A stretch of 64,000 nt of DNA, taken from positions 248,001 through 312,000 of the forward strand of contig NZ_CAMLDD010000001.1 in NCBI RefSeq assembly GCF_946478785.1, read 5' to 3'. The notes below the pieces were generated by a model. The model saw only the letters and a list, made by a program, of their open reading frames with translations, did no database searches and was not told where the DNA came from. A program made the translations under genes and the position numbers. The stretch is from an uncultured Flavobacterium sp. (GTDB lineage: Bacteria; Bacteroidota; Bacteroidia; Flavobacteriales; Flavobacteriaceae). Of the stretch, positions 15,626 to 25,174 are shown one piece after another; position 1 is the stretch's first letter, and every line of letters begins with the position of its first letter.

Positions 15626-18175
15626 TTATTGATTAGTCGGCTCTTCTGCTTTATGTATTTCTACTGAAAGTTCCTGAGCTTTTTCATCTTTTAAATCCAT
15701 TAAGATTTCATCTCCTGAATGTATTTTTGAAGTTATGATTTCTTCGGCTAATAAATCTTCTACATATTTCTGAATTGCTCTTTTCAGAGGTCTTGCTCCA
15801 AATTGTCTGTCAAAACCTTTCTCAGCAATAAATGCTTTTGCTTTATCAGTAAGACTTAAATTATATCCAAGTTCAGAAATACGTGCATATAGTTTTTTAA
15901 GTTCGATTTCGATAATCAAATCTATATCAGCTTTTTCTAATGCATTAAATACAATTACATCATCAATTCTGTTTAAGAACTCAGGAGCGAAGGTTTTTTT
16001 CAATGCATTTTCGATAATGCTTTTTGAGTTTTCATCGGCCTGAGCCACTTTTGCAGCAGTTCCGAATCCCACGCCCTGACCAAAATCTTTCAGCTGACGC
16101 GCACCAACATTAGATGTCATGATGATAATAGTATTTTTAAAGTCAATTTTACGACCTAAACTATCAGTCAAATAACCGTCATCAAGAACCTGAAGCATCA
16201 TGTTAAACACATCCGGATGCGCTTTTTCGATCTCGTCTAAAAGCACAACGCAATAAGGTTTTCTGCGAACTTTCTCCGTCAATTGGCCCCCTTCTTCGTA
16301 TCCTACGTATCCCGGAGGCGCTCCAACTAAACGAGAGATAGCAAATTTCTCCATGTATTCACTCATATCGATACGAACTAGCGCATCTTCAGAATCGAAT
16401 AATTCTTTAGCTAAAACTTTTGCTAATTGTGTTTTTCCAACTCCTGTCTGACCTAAGAAAATGAATGAACCAATTGGTTTATTCGGATCTTTAAGTCCGG
16501 CTCTGTTACGCTGAATAGAACGTGCAATTTTTAATACTGCATCATTTTGACCAATTACTTTATTCTGAATTAATTCAGGCAATTTGGCTAATTTGTTGCT
16601 TTCTGTCTGCGCAATTCGGTTAACAGGAATTCCTGTCATCATGGAAACAACATCAGCTACATTATCTTCTGTAACTTCAATTCGGTTGCTTTTAGAATCT
16701 TCTTCCCATTGTTCCTGAGCAAGGGCTAGATCTTTTTCAATACGTTTTTCATCATCGCGAAGTTTGGCTGCCTCTTCATATTTTTGTTTTTTAACAACCA
16801 TATTTTTGTTTTCACGCACTTCTTCTAATTGACGTTCTAAATCCAAAATCTGTTTAGGGACATCAATATTGGTAATGTGTACGCGAGAACCTGCTTCGTC
16901 AAGTGCGTCAATAGCTTTGTCCGGTAAAAAACGTTCAGACATGTATCTGTTTGTTAGTTTTACACAGGCCTCAATGGCTTCTGGCGTATAAGTTACGTTG
17001 TGGTGATCTTCATACTTATCCTTCACATTGTTCAAAATTGCAATTGTTTCTTCAACAGAAGTTGGTTCCACAATTACTTTTTGAAAACGTCTTTCAAGAG
17101 CTCCGTCTTTCTCAATGTATTGTCTGTACTCATCAAGAGTTGTAGCACCAATACATTGAATTTCACCTCTGGCCAAAGCAGGCTTGAACATATTTGAGGC
17201 ATCAAGGGAACCCGTTGCTCCACCAGCACCTACAATAGTGTGAATCTCATCAATAAAAAGAATGATGTCATCATTTTTCTCCAGCTCGTTCATTACGGCT
17301 TTCATTCTTTCTTCAAACTGACCGCGGTATTTTGTCCCGGCCACTAAGCTGGCCAAATCAAGAGTTACCACGCGTTTATGGAAAAGAATGCGGGATACTT
17401 TCTTTTGGATAATGCGCAAAGCAAGTCCTTCTGCAATAGCAGATTTACCAACTCCAGGCTCTCCGATAAGAAGCGGATTGTTCTTTTTTCTACGGCTTAG
17501 GATTTGGGAAACACGTTCAATTTCCTTCTCGCGTCCCACAACCGGATCTAGTTTTCCCTCTTCCGCCATTTCTGTTAAATCCCTCCCAAAATTATCTAAA
17601 ACCGGAGTCTTCGATTTTTTGTTTGATTTATTGGCCGGATTATTAAAACTACTTTCTTTAAGACTGTCATCTTGTCCTGAATCATCGTTATATGATTCGT
17701 TTCTTGGCAAGTTTTCTAAGAATTCTTCTTCGTTTGGCGTCATATTTAAATATTGTTCTTTAGCTATGTCATAATCTATTTTTAGCTTATTCAATAGCTT
17801 GGTTGTTGGATCGTTTTCGTTTCGTAAGATGCATAAAAGCAGGTGTGCCGTGCTAATCGACGAACTTTGAAATACTTTTGCTTCAAGAAAAGTGGTCTTC
17901 AGTGCTCTTTCCGCCTGACGGGTAAGATGAAGATTTTTCTTTTCTGCATTTACTTCAACGCTCTGGTTGGCCGGGCTAAGTATTTCTACCTTCCTGCGTA
18001 AATGATCTAAATCAACAGCCAGGTTATTAAGTATATGGATAGCTTTTCCGTTACCATCCCTTAAAATGCCCAGCATTAGATGTTCAGTACCAATAAAGTC
18101 GTGACCCAAACGTAAGGCTTCCTCTTTACTGTAGGTAATAACATCTTTTACTCTTGGTGAAAAATTATCATCCAT
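15626..18175 (-). CDS. clpC: Clp protease ATPase subunit ClpC
   Basis: 849 residues, full length. Order of domains: two Clp N-terminal repeats (about 1-145), an acidic Ser/Asn-rich linker (about 150-190), AAA-1 with Walker A GEPGVGKS (238-245) and a LFIDEIH Walker B, a middle region with a UVR-like motif (YEEAAKLRDDEK), and AAA-2 with GQTGVGKT and LLDEIEKAHPDVF. The UVR motif and M domain separate it from ClpA and ClpB. It unfolds substrates for ClpP in the cytoplasm. The C terminus ends in an acidic tail. Divergent from gyrA across 257 bases of AT-rich sequence. Confidence 0.95.
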   Translation of the reverse strand: MDDNFSPRVKDVITYSKEEALRLGHDFIGTEHLMLGILRDGNGKAIHILNNLAVDLDHLRRKVEILSPANQSVEVNAEKKNLHLTRQAERALKTTFLEAKVFQSSSISTAHLLLCILRNENDPTTKLLNKLKIDYDIAKEQYLNMTPNEEEFLENLPRNESYNDDSGQDDSLKESSFNNPANKSNKKSKTPVLDNFGRDLTEMAEEGKLDPVVGREKEIERVSQILSRRKKNNPLLIGEPGVGKSAIAEGLALRIIQKKVSRILFHKRVVTLDLASLVAGTKYRGQFEERMKAVMNELEKNDDIILFIDEIHTIVGAGGATGSLDASNMFKPALARGEIQCIGATTLDEYRQYIEKDGALERRFQKVIVEPTSVEETIAILNNVKDKYEDHHNVTYTPEAIEACVKLTNRYMSERFLPDKAIDALDEAGSRVHITNIDVPKQILDLERQLEEVRENKNMVVKKQKYEEAAKLRDDEKRIEKDLALAQEQWEEDSKSNRIEVTEDNVADVVSMMTGIPVNRIAQTESNKLAKLPELIQNKVIGQNDAVLKIARSIQRNRAGLKDPNKPIGSFIFLGQTGVGKTQLAKVLAKELFDSEDALVRIDMSEYMEKFAISRLVGAPPGYVGYEEGGQLTEKVRRKPYCVVLLDEIEKAHPDVFNMMLQVLDDGYLTDSLGRKIDFKNTIIIMTSNVGARQLKDFGQGVGFGTAAKVAQADENSKSIIENALKKTFAPEFLNRIDDVIVFNALEKADIDLIIEIELKKLYARISELGYNLSLTDKAKAFIAEKGFDRQFGARPLKRAIQKYVEDLLAEEIITSKIHSGDEILMDLKDEKAQELSVEIHKAEEPTNQ

Positions 18176-18432
18176 AATATATAATTGGTATTGTAAATTT
18201 AATGATTTAGTTTTTGAAAAACAAAAACCATACCCTTGACAACTGCTGTCAGCTAATAGACAAAAAAAATAACAATAAAACCGTTAAAAAACGCTTAATT
18301 TATTAACTAAAAGTAAAAACAAAGTTGTTAATAAATCATTGAAATAAGTGTGTGAAAATAGGTCTAAAAATTTCAAAAAAACGTATCTTGGCACGCTTTG
18401 AAAATTAATATAATTATTTAATATAACAATTT

Positions 18433-21075
18433 ATGTCTGAAGGAGAAAAGTTAATTCCTATTAACATCGAAGATGAAATGAAATCAGCTTACATCGATTA
18501 TTCGATGTCAGTAATCGTATCAAGAGCACTTCCAGATGTTAGAGATGGCTTGAAACCAGTACATCGAAGAGTTCTTTACGGAATGTATGACTTAGGAGTA
18601 ACATCAAGATCTGCTCACAAAAAATCTGCGAGAATTGTAGGGGAGGTCTTAGGTAAGTATCACCCACACGGGGATACCTCTGTTTACGATGCCATGGTAC
18701 GTATGGCTCAAGAATGGAGTCTGCGATATCTTTTGGTTGACGGACAGGGTAACTTTGGTTCTGTTGATGGTGATAGCCCTGCGGCAATGCGTTATACTGA
18801 GGCCAGAATGAAAAAGATTTCGGAAGAAATTATGGCAGATATCGAAAAAGAAACTGTTGATTTTCAATTAAACTTTGACGATACATTATATGAGCCAAAA
18901 GTAATGCCAACAAGGGTCCCTACCTTATTAGTAAATGGTGCTACAGGTATTGCGGTTGGTATGGCTACAAATATGCCTCCTCACAATTTAACCGAAGTTA
19001 TTAATGGAACACTGGCATACCTTGATAATAATGATATCGAAATAGACGAATTAATAACACATATTAAAGCTCCGGATTTTCCAACAGGAGGTATAATATA
19101 TGGTTATGAAGGAGTTCGTGAAGCATTTAAAACTGGTAGAGGGCGTATTGTTATGCGTGCTAAAGTTGGTTTTGAAGAAGTTGACGGAAGAGAATCAATC
19201 ATTGTAACTGAAATTCCATATCAGGTTAATAAAGCTGATATGATCAAGCGTACCGCTGATTTAGTCAACGAAAAGAAAATTGAAGGAATTGCCAATATAC
19301 GCGATGAATCTGACAGAAACGGTATGCGTATCGTTTATATTTTGAAACGTGATGCTACACCAAACGTAGTTTTAAATACTTTATACAAGTTTACACAGTT
19401 ACAGTCTTCTTTTAGCGTAAACAACATTGCATTAGTAAAAGGCCGCCCACAAATGCTGAATCTGAAAGATATGATTCATTATTTTATTGAGCACCGTCAT
19501 GATGTTGTAGTAAGAAGAACGCAGTTTGAATTGCGCAAAGCTGAAGAAAGAGCGCATATCTTAGAAGGATTAATTATTGCATCTGACAACATTGATGAAG
19601 TAATTGCCATAATAAGAGGTTCAAAAAACACAGAAGAAGCCCGTGAGAAATTGATTGAAAGATTTAATTTGTCCGACATTCAGGCCCGTGCTATTGTTGA
19701 GATGCGTCTGCGTCAGTTAACAGGATTGGAACAAGATAAATTAAGAGCTGAGTTTGAAGAATTGATGAAGTTAATTGAGCACTTAAAAGCCTTATTAGCA
19801 GATGTAAATTTGAGAACTGACTTAATTAAAGAAGAGCTTGTTGAAATCCGTGATAAATATGGTGACGAGCGTCGTTCTCAAATTGAATATTCTGGTGGAG
19901 ATGTAAGCATCGAAGATTTAATTGCTGATGAGAATGTTGTTATTACCATTTCGCATGCAGGTTATATCAAACGTACTAATCTTACAGAGTACAAAACTCA
20001 AAATAGAGGAGGAGTTGGACAAAAAAGTGCCGGAACCAGAGATCAGGATTTCCTGGAGCATATGTATGTGGCAACGAATCATCAATATATGATGTTTTTT
20101 ACGCAAAAAGGAAAATGTTTCTGGATGCGTGTTTATGAAATTCCTGAAGGAAGCAAAACAGCAAAAGGCAGGGCAATTCAAAATTTAGTAAACATTGAGA
20201 GTGATGATAAAGTAAAAGCTTTCATTTGTACCCAAGATTTAAAGGACAAAGATTATATCAATAGCCACAATCTTGTAATGGTTACCAAACAAGGTCAGGT
20301 TAAGAAAACTTCTTTAGAGAAATATTCTAAACCAAGAGTAAATGGTGTTGCAGCTATTACTATTAAAGAAGGCGATGAATTATTGGAAGCAAAATTAACC
20401 AACGGAGAAAGTCAAATTATTCTGGCTGTTAAATCTGGAAAATTAGTTCGTTTTGAAGAAACCAAAACACGCCCGATGGGAAGAACAGCTTCGGGAGTTC
20501 GTGGAATTACCTTAAAAGATGATACTGATGAAGTTATTGGTATGGTTACTGTAGATAAAAACAATATTAATGATTCACAAATTTTAGTTGTTACAGAAAA
20601 CGGATATGGAAAACGTACTAAATTAGTTGATGATGATGGCGAAGATGTTTACAGAATTACAAACCGTGGTGGTAAAGGAGTGAAAACACTTAATATTACT
20701 GAGAAAACCGGAAAATTAATTTCGATAAATGCAGTAACAGATGCTGATGATTTAATGATTATCAACAAATCAGGATTAACAATTAGAATGGCTATTGAAG
20801 ATTTACGTGTAATGGGCCGCGCTACGCAAGGAGTTCGATTGATTAACTTAAAAGGTAAAGATTCAATTGCTGCAGTTACAAAAGTCATGAAGGATGATGT
20901 TGCTGAAGTTATTGTTGACGAAGATGGTAATGTTATCGAATCTGCTATCGAAAGAGTTAAACCGGATTTAGAAGTTCTTGAAGACGAAGGTGTTGCAGAA
21001 GATGATGAAGACGATGATTCTGAAGAAGTAGTTGAAGACGAAGACGATTCTGAAGAAGAAGAATCTGAAGAATAG
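18433..21075 (+). CDS. gyrA: DNA gyrase subunit A
   Basis: 880 residues. The catalytic tyrosine is Tyr121 in MRYTEARM. The quinolone-determining region reads [12 protein letters not shown], with Thr at the place of E. coli Ser83 and Asp kept at the Asp87 place. The GyrA-box in the C-terminal wrapping domain is [10 protein letters not shown]. The C terminus ends in about 45 residues made mostly of Asp and Glu; acidic tails of this kind tune supercoiling in E. coli GyrA. With GyrB it introduces negative supercoils. The TPR gene follows 46 bases later with no terminator between, so they are probably cotranscribed. Confidence 0.97.
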   Translation: MSEGEKLIPINIEDEMKSAYIDYSMSVIVSRALPDVRDGLKPVHRRVLYGMYDLGVTSRSAHKKSARIVGEVLGKYHPHGDTSVYDAMVRMAQEWSLRYLLVDGQGNFGSVDGDSPAAMRYTEARMKKISEEIMADIEKETVDFQLNFDDTLYEPKVMPTRVPTLLVNGATGIAVGMATNMPPHNLTEVINGTLAYLDNNDIEIDELITHIKAPDFPTGGIIYGYEGVREAFKTGRGRIVMRAKVGFEEVDGRESIIVTEIPYQVNKADMIKRTADLVNEKKIEGIANIRDESDRNGMRIVYILKRDATPNVVLNTLYKFTQLQSSFSVNNIALVKGRPQMLNLKDMIHYFIEHRHDVVVRRTQFELRKAEERAHILEGLIIASDNIDEVIAIIRGSKNTEEAREKLIERFNLSDIQARAIVEMRLRQLTGLEQDKLRAEFEELMKLIEHLKALLADVNLRTDLIKEELVEIRDKYGDERRSQIEYSGGDVSIEDLIADENVVITISHAGYIKRTNLTEYKTQNRGGVGQKSAGTRDQDFLEHMYVATNHQYMMFFTQKGKCFWMRVYEIPEGSKTAKGRAIQNLVNIESDDKVKAFICTQDLKDKDYINSHNLVMVTKQGQVKKTSLEKYSKPRVNGVAAITIKEGDELLEAKLTNGESQIILAVKSGKLVRFEETKTRPMGRTASGVRGITLKDDTDEVIGMVTVDKNNINDSQILVVTENGYGKRTKLVDDDGEDVYRITNRGGKGVKTLNITEKTGKLISINAVTDADDLMIINKSGLTIRMAIEDLRVMGRATQGVRLINLKGKDSIAAVTKVMKDDVAEVIVDEDGNVIESAIERVKPDLEVLEDEGVAEDDEDDDSEEVVEDEDDSEEEESEE

Positions 21076-21121
21076 AAGATTAATTACTCAAAATTAAAGT
21101 TAAATATACAAATTGAATATT

Positions 21122-22390
21122 ATGAAAAGTAAATATGTAATACTTGCATCAGCAGTATTGATCTCAGTAGCTACTTTTGCTCAGAAAGATCAGATAAAAA
21201 GTGCTGAAAAAGCATTAAAAGGTGGAGATGCTCAAGGAGCAATTTCAATATTGAAAGATGCTGAAAATATGGTTGTGAATGCTAAAGATACTGAGCAGGC
21301 CCAATACTATTTTGTAAAAGGGAATGCTTATCTGGATTTAGCAAATAAAAAAGTAGAGGAGAGTAAAAACTTATCTCTTGCTGCCGAAAGTTATCAAAAA
21401 TTAATTGATGTTGAAAAAGCCTCTGGAAAATTAAAATATTCAACTCAGGCTGCAACTTCAATTACTCAAATTAAAGGATTGTTGGTTAACTCAGCTATTG
21501 CAGATACTCAGTCAAATAAACCAGCAGAGGGTGCGAAAAAATTGTATGATGCTTATTTATTAGATAAAAAAGATACTATCAATTTATATTATGCGGCTTC
21601 TACATATGTAAACGCGCAGGATTATGATGCTGCTTTGCCAATGTATGAAGAGTTAAAAAAATTAAACTATTCAGGAAAAGGAACAAGCTTTACTGCTGTA
21701 AATAAGGCTTCTGGTAATGAAGACGGCTTTAATACAGCAAATGAAAGAGATATGGCTGTTAAAATAGGTACCCACGAAAAGCCTAAAACAGAAAGCATTC
21801 CTTCAAAAAGAGGTGAAGTTTATAAAAATTATGCTTTAATCTTAGTTCAGAAAGGAAGAATTGAGGATGCTAAAAAAGCCATAGCTGATGCAAGAAAAGC
21901 GAATCCTGAAGACTCTTCTTTAATTCTTTCTGAGGCTAACTTATATTTAGAAACTAAAGATTACGATACCTATAAAAAATTGGTAGGCGAAGCTTTGCAA
22001 AAAGAACCAAATAACAAAGAATTAATTTTCAACCTTGGTGTAATTAGTGCAAATGCTAAAAATGCTGCAGACGCAGAGAAATATTATTTGAAGGTTATTG
22101 AAATCGATCCTAATTATGCAAATGCTTATCTAAATCTTGCAGCATTAAAATTAGAGGCTGAAAAACCAATTATTGATGAAATGAACAAATTGGGTACTTC
22201 TGCGAAGGATATGAAACGTTACGATGTTCTTAAAGCACAAAGAGAAGGTGTATTTAAAAGCGTAATACCTTATCTTAAAAAAGCAAATGAGTTAGATCCA
22301 AAGAATGAAGATGTTTCAAAAACATTATTGGGTGTTTATAAAGCACTTGAAATGACTGCAGAAGCAAAAGCACTAAAAGCTACAATGTAA
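21122..22390 (+). CDS. Exported TPR-repeat protein
   Basis: 422 residues from the ATG at 21122; an in-frame ATG nine bases earlier is less likely because the later one starts a clean signal peptide (KSKYVILASAVLISVATFAQ). The rest is made of tetratricopeptide-like helical repeats, clearest at about 230-350 (for example AEKYYLKVIEIDPNYANAY). It should act in the periplasm as a scaffold for protein contacts, partner unknown. It follows gyrA closely and has its own strong terminator; the gyrA-TPR pairing occurs in other Flavobacteriia as far as I recall. Confidence 0.8.
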   Translation: MKSKYVILASAVLISVATFAQKDQIKSAEKALKGGDAQGAISILKDAENMVVNAKDTEQAQYYFVKGNAYLDLANKKVEESKNLSLAAESYQKLIDVEKASGKLKYSTQAATSITQIKGLLVNSAIADTQSNKPAEGAKKLYDAYLLDKKDTINLYYAASTYVNAQDYDAALPMYEELKKLNYSGKGTSFTAVNKASGNEDGFNTANERDMAVKIGTHEKPKTESIPSKRGEVYKNYALILVQKGRIEDAKKAIADARKANPEDSSLILSEANLYLETKDYDTYKKLVGEALQKEPNNKELIFNLGVISANAKNAADAEKYYLKVIEIDPNYANAYLNLAALKLEAEKPIIDEMNKLGTSAKDMKRYDVLKAQREGVFKSVIPYLKKANELDPKNEDVSKTLLGVYKALEMTAEAKALKATM

Positions 22391-22415
22391 ATTTTTTGAA
22401 AGAATAGTTAAATTG

Positions 22416-22448
22416 AAAACCGTCTAAAATATATTTAGACGGTTTTTT
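22416..22448 (+). terminator. Intrinsic terminator after gyrA-TPR
   Basis: Stem AAAACCGTCTAAA/TTTAGACGGTTTT followed by T8, 26 bases after the stop at 22390. Confidence 0.88.
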
Positions 22449-22606
22449 TTGTACCCAGTTTAGATTGCATTACGAACTAAATATGATTATAACTTTTCTG
22501 GATTGCTGTTTGAAATAAGTTAATTTTGAGATGTAACATGACCGAAAAATCAGACTTCTGTTAATAATAAAAATAATATAAACTGATTTGAACTTGCTGC
22601 GTGGCA

Positions 22607-22642
22607 AAAAAAGAGACCAAATTAAATGATATGGTCTCTTTT
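22607..22642 (-). terminator. Intrinsic terminator downstream of the LVIVD lipoprotein
   Basis: Stem AAAAGAGACCA/TGGTCTCTTTT with a T7 run on the minus strand, about 19 bases after the stop at 22661. The remaining gap 22449-22606 shows no gene. Confidence 0.82.
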
Positions 22643-22660
22643 GAATACGATTTTTTTATA

Positions 22661-24280
22661 CTACTTCAATTTGTTTTCTGTATCAGTATAATTACCGGTA
22701 ATAGTTACATTACTGTTTTTAGTTACTTTTCCGTAAATAGTTATTGAAGAATTATTTCCAATAAAATTAATTTTTGCACCGCTGTTCAGTCTCAAATCTC
22801 CCCAGATTACAACAGATCCTTCAATCTGTAATAAAGCATTACTGTTGATGATAAGTTCTGTTGGATTAGATTGTTGGTATTTTCCTTGTGCCAATGTACC
22901 TCTCATGTTAAAAGTACTGCCACTATTTAATATTAAGCTATTTTGAATCGTTATCGCGCCACAATGAGTAAAGATTCCACCTGAATTCACTATAACAGAA
23001 TTAATAGCTGTCGATCCTGAAAATGATTTAATTTCATTCGAATTTAAAATTAAATCTTTCCCCTGATTATACGTTGAATATTGTTCACAACTTGCAAAGG
23101 TGGTATTTTCTTTTTCTTTTTTGATAATTTTTAAACCGCCTTTTCCACTGGCAACATAAATAAAATCACCACTTGATTTTACATAGTTTGAAGAACCTTC
23201 AATATCAACTGTTCCTAATAAAGTGAGTTGTGTTCCTGACTTGTAAACGTTTAATCCTGCTGCTCCATTGGCAACAAATGCATATCCATTATTTACCGAA
23301 ACTGCATTTGTTACGTTATCCTCTCCGGAATTCATTAATTCGATAGTTTGTAATTTTGAACCACTATTGATATCGTATACACCTAAACCATTATATCCTT
23401 CAGAAACTAATAATTTTTGCCCGTCAAAATCTATTGTTCTTTTAGCTCCGCTCACATCTGCAGAAGTGCTAAAAGTTTTTTGTAAAGTTAAGTTAGATTC
23501 ATTATAAACGTTTACACCTTTTGTGCCACTTAAAGTAACTATTTTATCCCCGTTTATTGCCAACGAACGTAAATCTTCTAAAGCGGTTTTATTGATAATT
23601 TGCTTAGTAGAACTATTAATTTTGTATAAATTTCCCTGATCTCCGGTTGTTGCAAAATATGAAACGGAGTTTGAGATAACATCAGTTGTTACTTTTCCTT
23701 CCAGAGTATTAATTGTGAATTTATCAGTAAGTAAACCTGAACTCAATTGCATGTTGATTACAATTGATGGGTGTGATATAGAACTATCTTTATCAATATC
23801 CGTAGCACCTGCTATGATTAAATTTCCATTAGAATAAACTAATGAAGTGATATCGGTGTTCGAAATTAATGCAGAAGTCACCAGTTTTGGTTTGTATGGG
23901 TCTGTGATATCAATAACATCTATGGCACCAGAGTAGGTATCACCACTCATAGTATAAGCGACATAAGCATAGTTTTCGTTTACCGCCACATGATTTGCCT
24001 GCAATGTTTTTCCATTATTATCAACTGGAGGGTTGATTTCAGCAATTTGGACAAGTGGAAAATCATTTGTACTTGAGACTGTTTTTTTAGTTGTTGATGT
24101 ATTTATAAGGCTTAGTACTCCCGAATTACTATAATCTAATCGTTTATTAAGGGAATTCAAATCATTATTAATTTCAATTTTATTTGTTGTCTGCTCTTCT
24201 TTTGTCACATTATCATTGTTGTCACAGGATGTAAAAAGCAAAATAGTAAAAAAAGCCAACAAGCTAATATTCTTTTTCAT
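22661..24280 (-). CDS. LVIVD-repeat lipoprotein with a C-terminal beta-solenoid-like region
   Basis: 539 residues from the ATG ending at 24280 (MKKNISLLAFFTILLFTSC), preferred over an upstream in-frame ATG because it opens a lipoprotein signal with Cys19. Residues about 90-390 hold repeats of the LVIVD/beta-propeller type, with recurring phrases such as GAIDVIDITDPYKPK, GVNVYNES, GLGVYDIN and GLNVYKSG. From about 410 the sequence turns into short Asn/Gly/Ser-rich repeats with 'LILNSG' and 'VIVNSGG' words, like a right-handed beta-helix. Surface or outer-membrane localisation is inferred. Possible roles are binding or adhesion; no catalytic residues are recognised. Confidence 0.72.
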   Translation of the reverse strand: MKKNISLLAFFTILLFTSCDNNDNVTKEEQTTNKIEINNDLNSLNKRLDYSNSGVLSLINTSTTKKTVSSTNDFPLVQIAEINPPVDNNGKTLQANHVAVNENYAYVAYTMSGDTYSGAIDVIDITDPYKPKLVTSALISNTDITSLVYSNGNLIIAGATDIDKDSSISHPSIVINMQLSSGLLTDKFTINTLEGKVTTDVISNSVSYFATTGDQGNLYKINSSTKQIINKTALEDLRSLAINGDKIVTLSGTKGVNVYNESNLTLQKTFSTSADVSGAKRTIDFDGQKLLVSEGYNGLGVYDINSGSKLQTIELMNSGEDNVTNAVSVNNGYAFVANGAAGLNVYKSGTQLTLLGTVDIEGSSNYVKSSGDFIYVASGKGGLKIIKKEKENTTFASCEQYSTYNQGKDLILNSNEIKSFSGSTAINSVIVNSGGIFTHCGAITIQNSLILNSGSTFNMRGTLAQGKYQQSNPTELIINSNALLQIEGSVVIWGDLRLNSGAKINFIGNNSSITIYGKVTKNSNVTITGNYTDTENKLK

Positions 24281-24307
24281 AATTTCTCTTTTGTTTAATT
24301 GAGGGTG

Positions 24308-24315
24308 CAAAAGTA
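24308..24315 (-). promoter_or_regulatory. -7 box TACTTTTG upstream of the LVIVD lipoprotein
   Basis: TAnnTTTG match on the minus strand, 27 bases before the ATG ending at 24280. No good -33 box was seen. Confidence 0.45.
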
Positions 24316-24431
24316 TATAAATATTCTAGTTGTTGTACTGATTGTCATTACTTTAACTAAAAATAATCTGCGCAACTTTTTTTCTGTTTCTGGAAAATAT
24401 TTTTAACATTTAATATCTGATGATTTTAAAT

Positions 24432-24462
24432 AAAAAAGAGAAATCTTTATGGGATTTCTCTT
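24432..24462 (-). terminator. Intrinsic terminator after the His-rich secreted protein
   Basis: Stem AAGAGAAATC/GATTTCTCTT with six T residues on the minus strand, 22 bases after the stop at 24485. Confidence 0.78.
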
Positions 24463-24484
24463 CGTGATAAAATTTTAAAGCAAA

Positions 24485-24973
24485 TTAATGTCTGTGGTGC
24501 TCGTGTGAATCTCTGTGATTGTTTTTTCTTCCATGACCTTTATTATGTCCATAGTGATGGCGGTGAGTATCATGATGACAATCATAGTCCTTTCTTGGCT
24601 TATATGGTTTTTGAGGCGCGCCGTGATAGCCTTTGTAATATTTTGTTCTGTGTCTGTCATAATAGACATAAGGAGTTCTTCCATGATAATCATTCAATAC
24701 TACTTTATAACCTGAATATAAATCATAGTTTCTGTATTGTCTGGGTAAACGACTTGATCTCACCCATTTCCCACCTCCAAAATAAATAAATTGTGAAGCT
24801 CTTACATCATAGTAAGATTGAATATCTGGTAAATAATAATATTCCATATTTGAATATCCGACAGGTCCCCATACTGGTGGATTTCCTATATTTACATTTA
24901 CAGATACCTGAGCTTGCGTGGCACTTGCAATTATTAGAAATAATCCAACGATTGCTATTTTTATTGTTTTCAT
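24485..24973 (-). CDS. Secreted His-rich protein of unknown function
   Basis: 162 residues with a Sec signal peptide ending near residue 22 (IASATQAQ). The mature N-terminal part (about 23-110) is rich in Tyr and has GPVGYSNMEYYYLPDI and FGGGKWVRSSRLP; this type of domain occurs in several Bacteroidota secreted proteins of unknown role. The last 35 residues are dominated by His with Lys, Arg and Asp (HHDTHRHHYGHNKGHG and on), a composition that binds divalent metals such as Ni, Zn or Cu. A role in periplasmic metal binding is inferred from composition only. It stands alone between terminators and the POTRA/barrel gene. Confidence 0.7.
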   Translation of the reverse strand: MKTIKIAIVGLFLIIASATQAQVSVNVNIGNPPVWGPVGYSNMEYYYLPDIQSYYDVRASQFIYFGGGKWVRSSRLPRQYRNYDLYSGYKVVLNDYHGRTPYVYYDRHRTKYYKGYHGAPQKPYKPRKDYDCHHDTHRHHYGHNKGHGRKNNHRDSHEHHRH

Positions 24974-25174
24974 CTTTAATAATTTTTAAATGTTAATTGT
25001 ATATCAGGATATTCATATACTGTGCCAAAATAATATTATAAAGAAGTATTTAGCCTATAAAAAGGCATTTACTTTATTCAAAAAAATCTAATAATTTTAT
25101 ATGTTATTGATTATTAATTTGTTTTGAAAGGTTTAGATGAAAATAAAAATTTGCTTAAAAGTGAAAAAATGAGA

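Noticed and set aside
18176..18432. Clear promoters in the clpC-gyrA gap
   Set aside because: TATCTTGG and similar near-matches are present, but no full TAnnTTTG with a -33 box.
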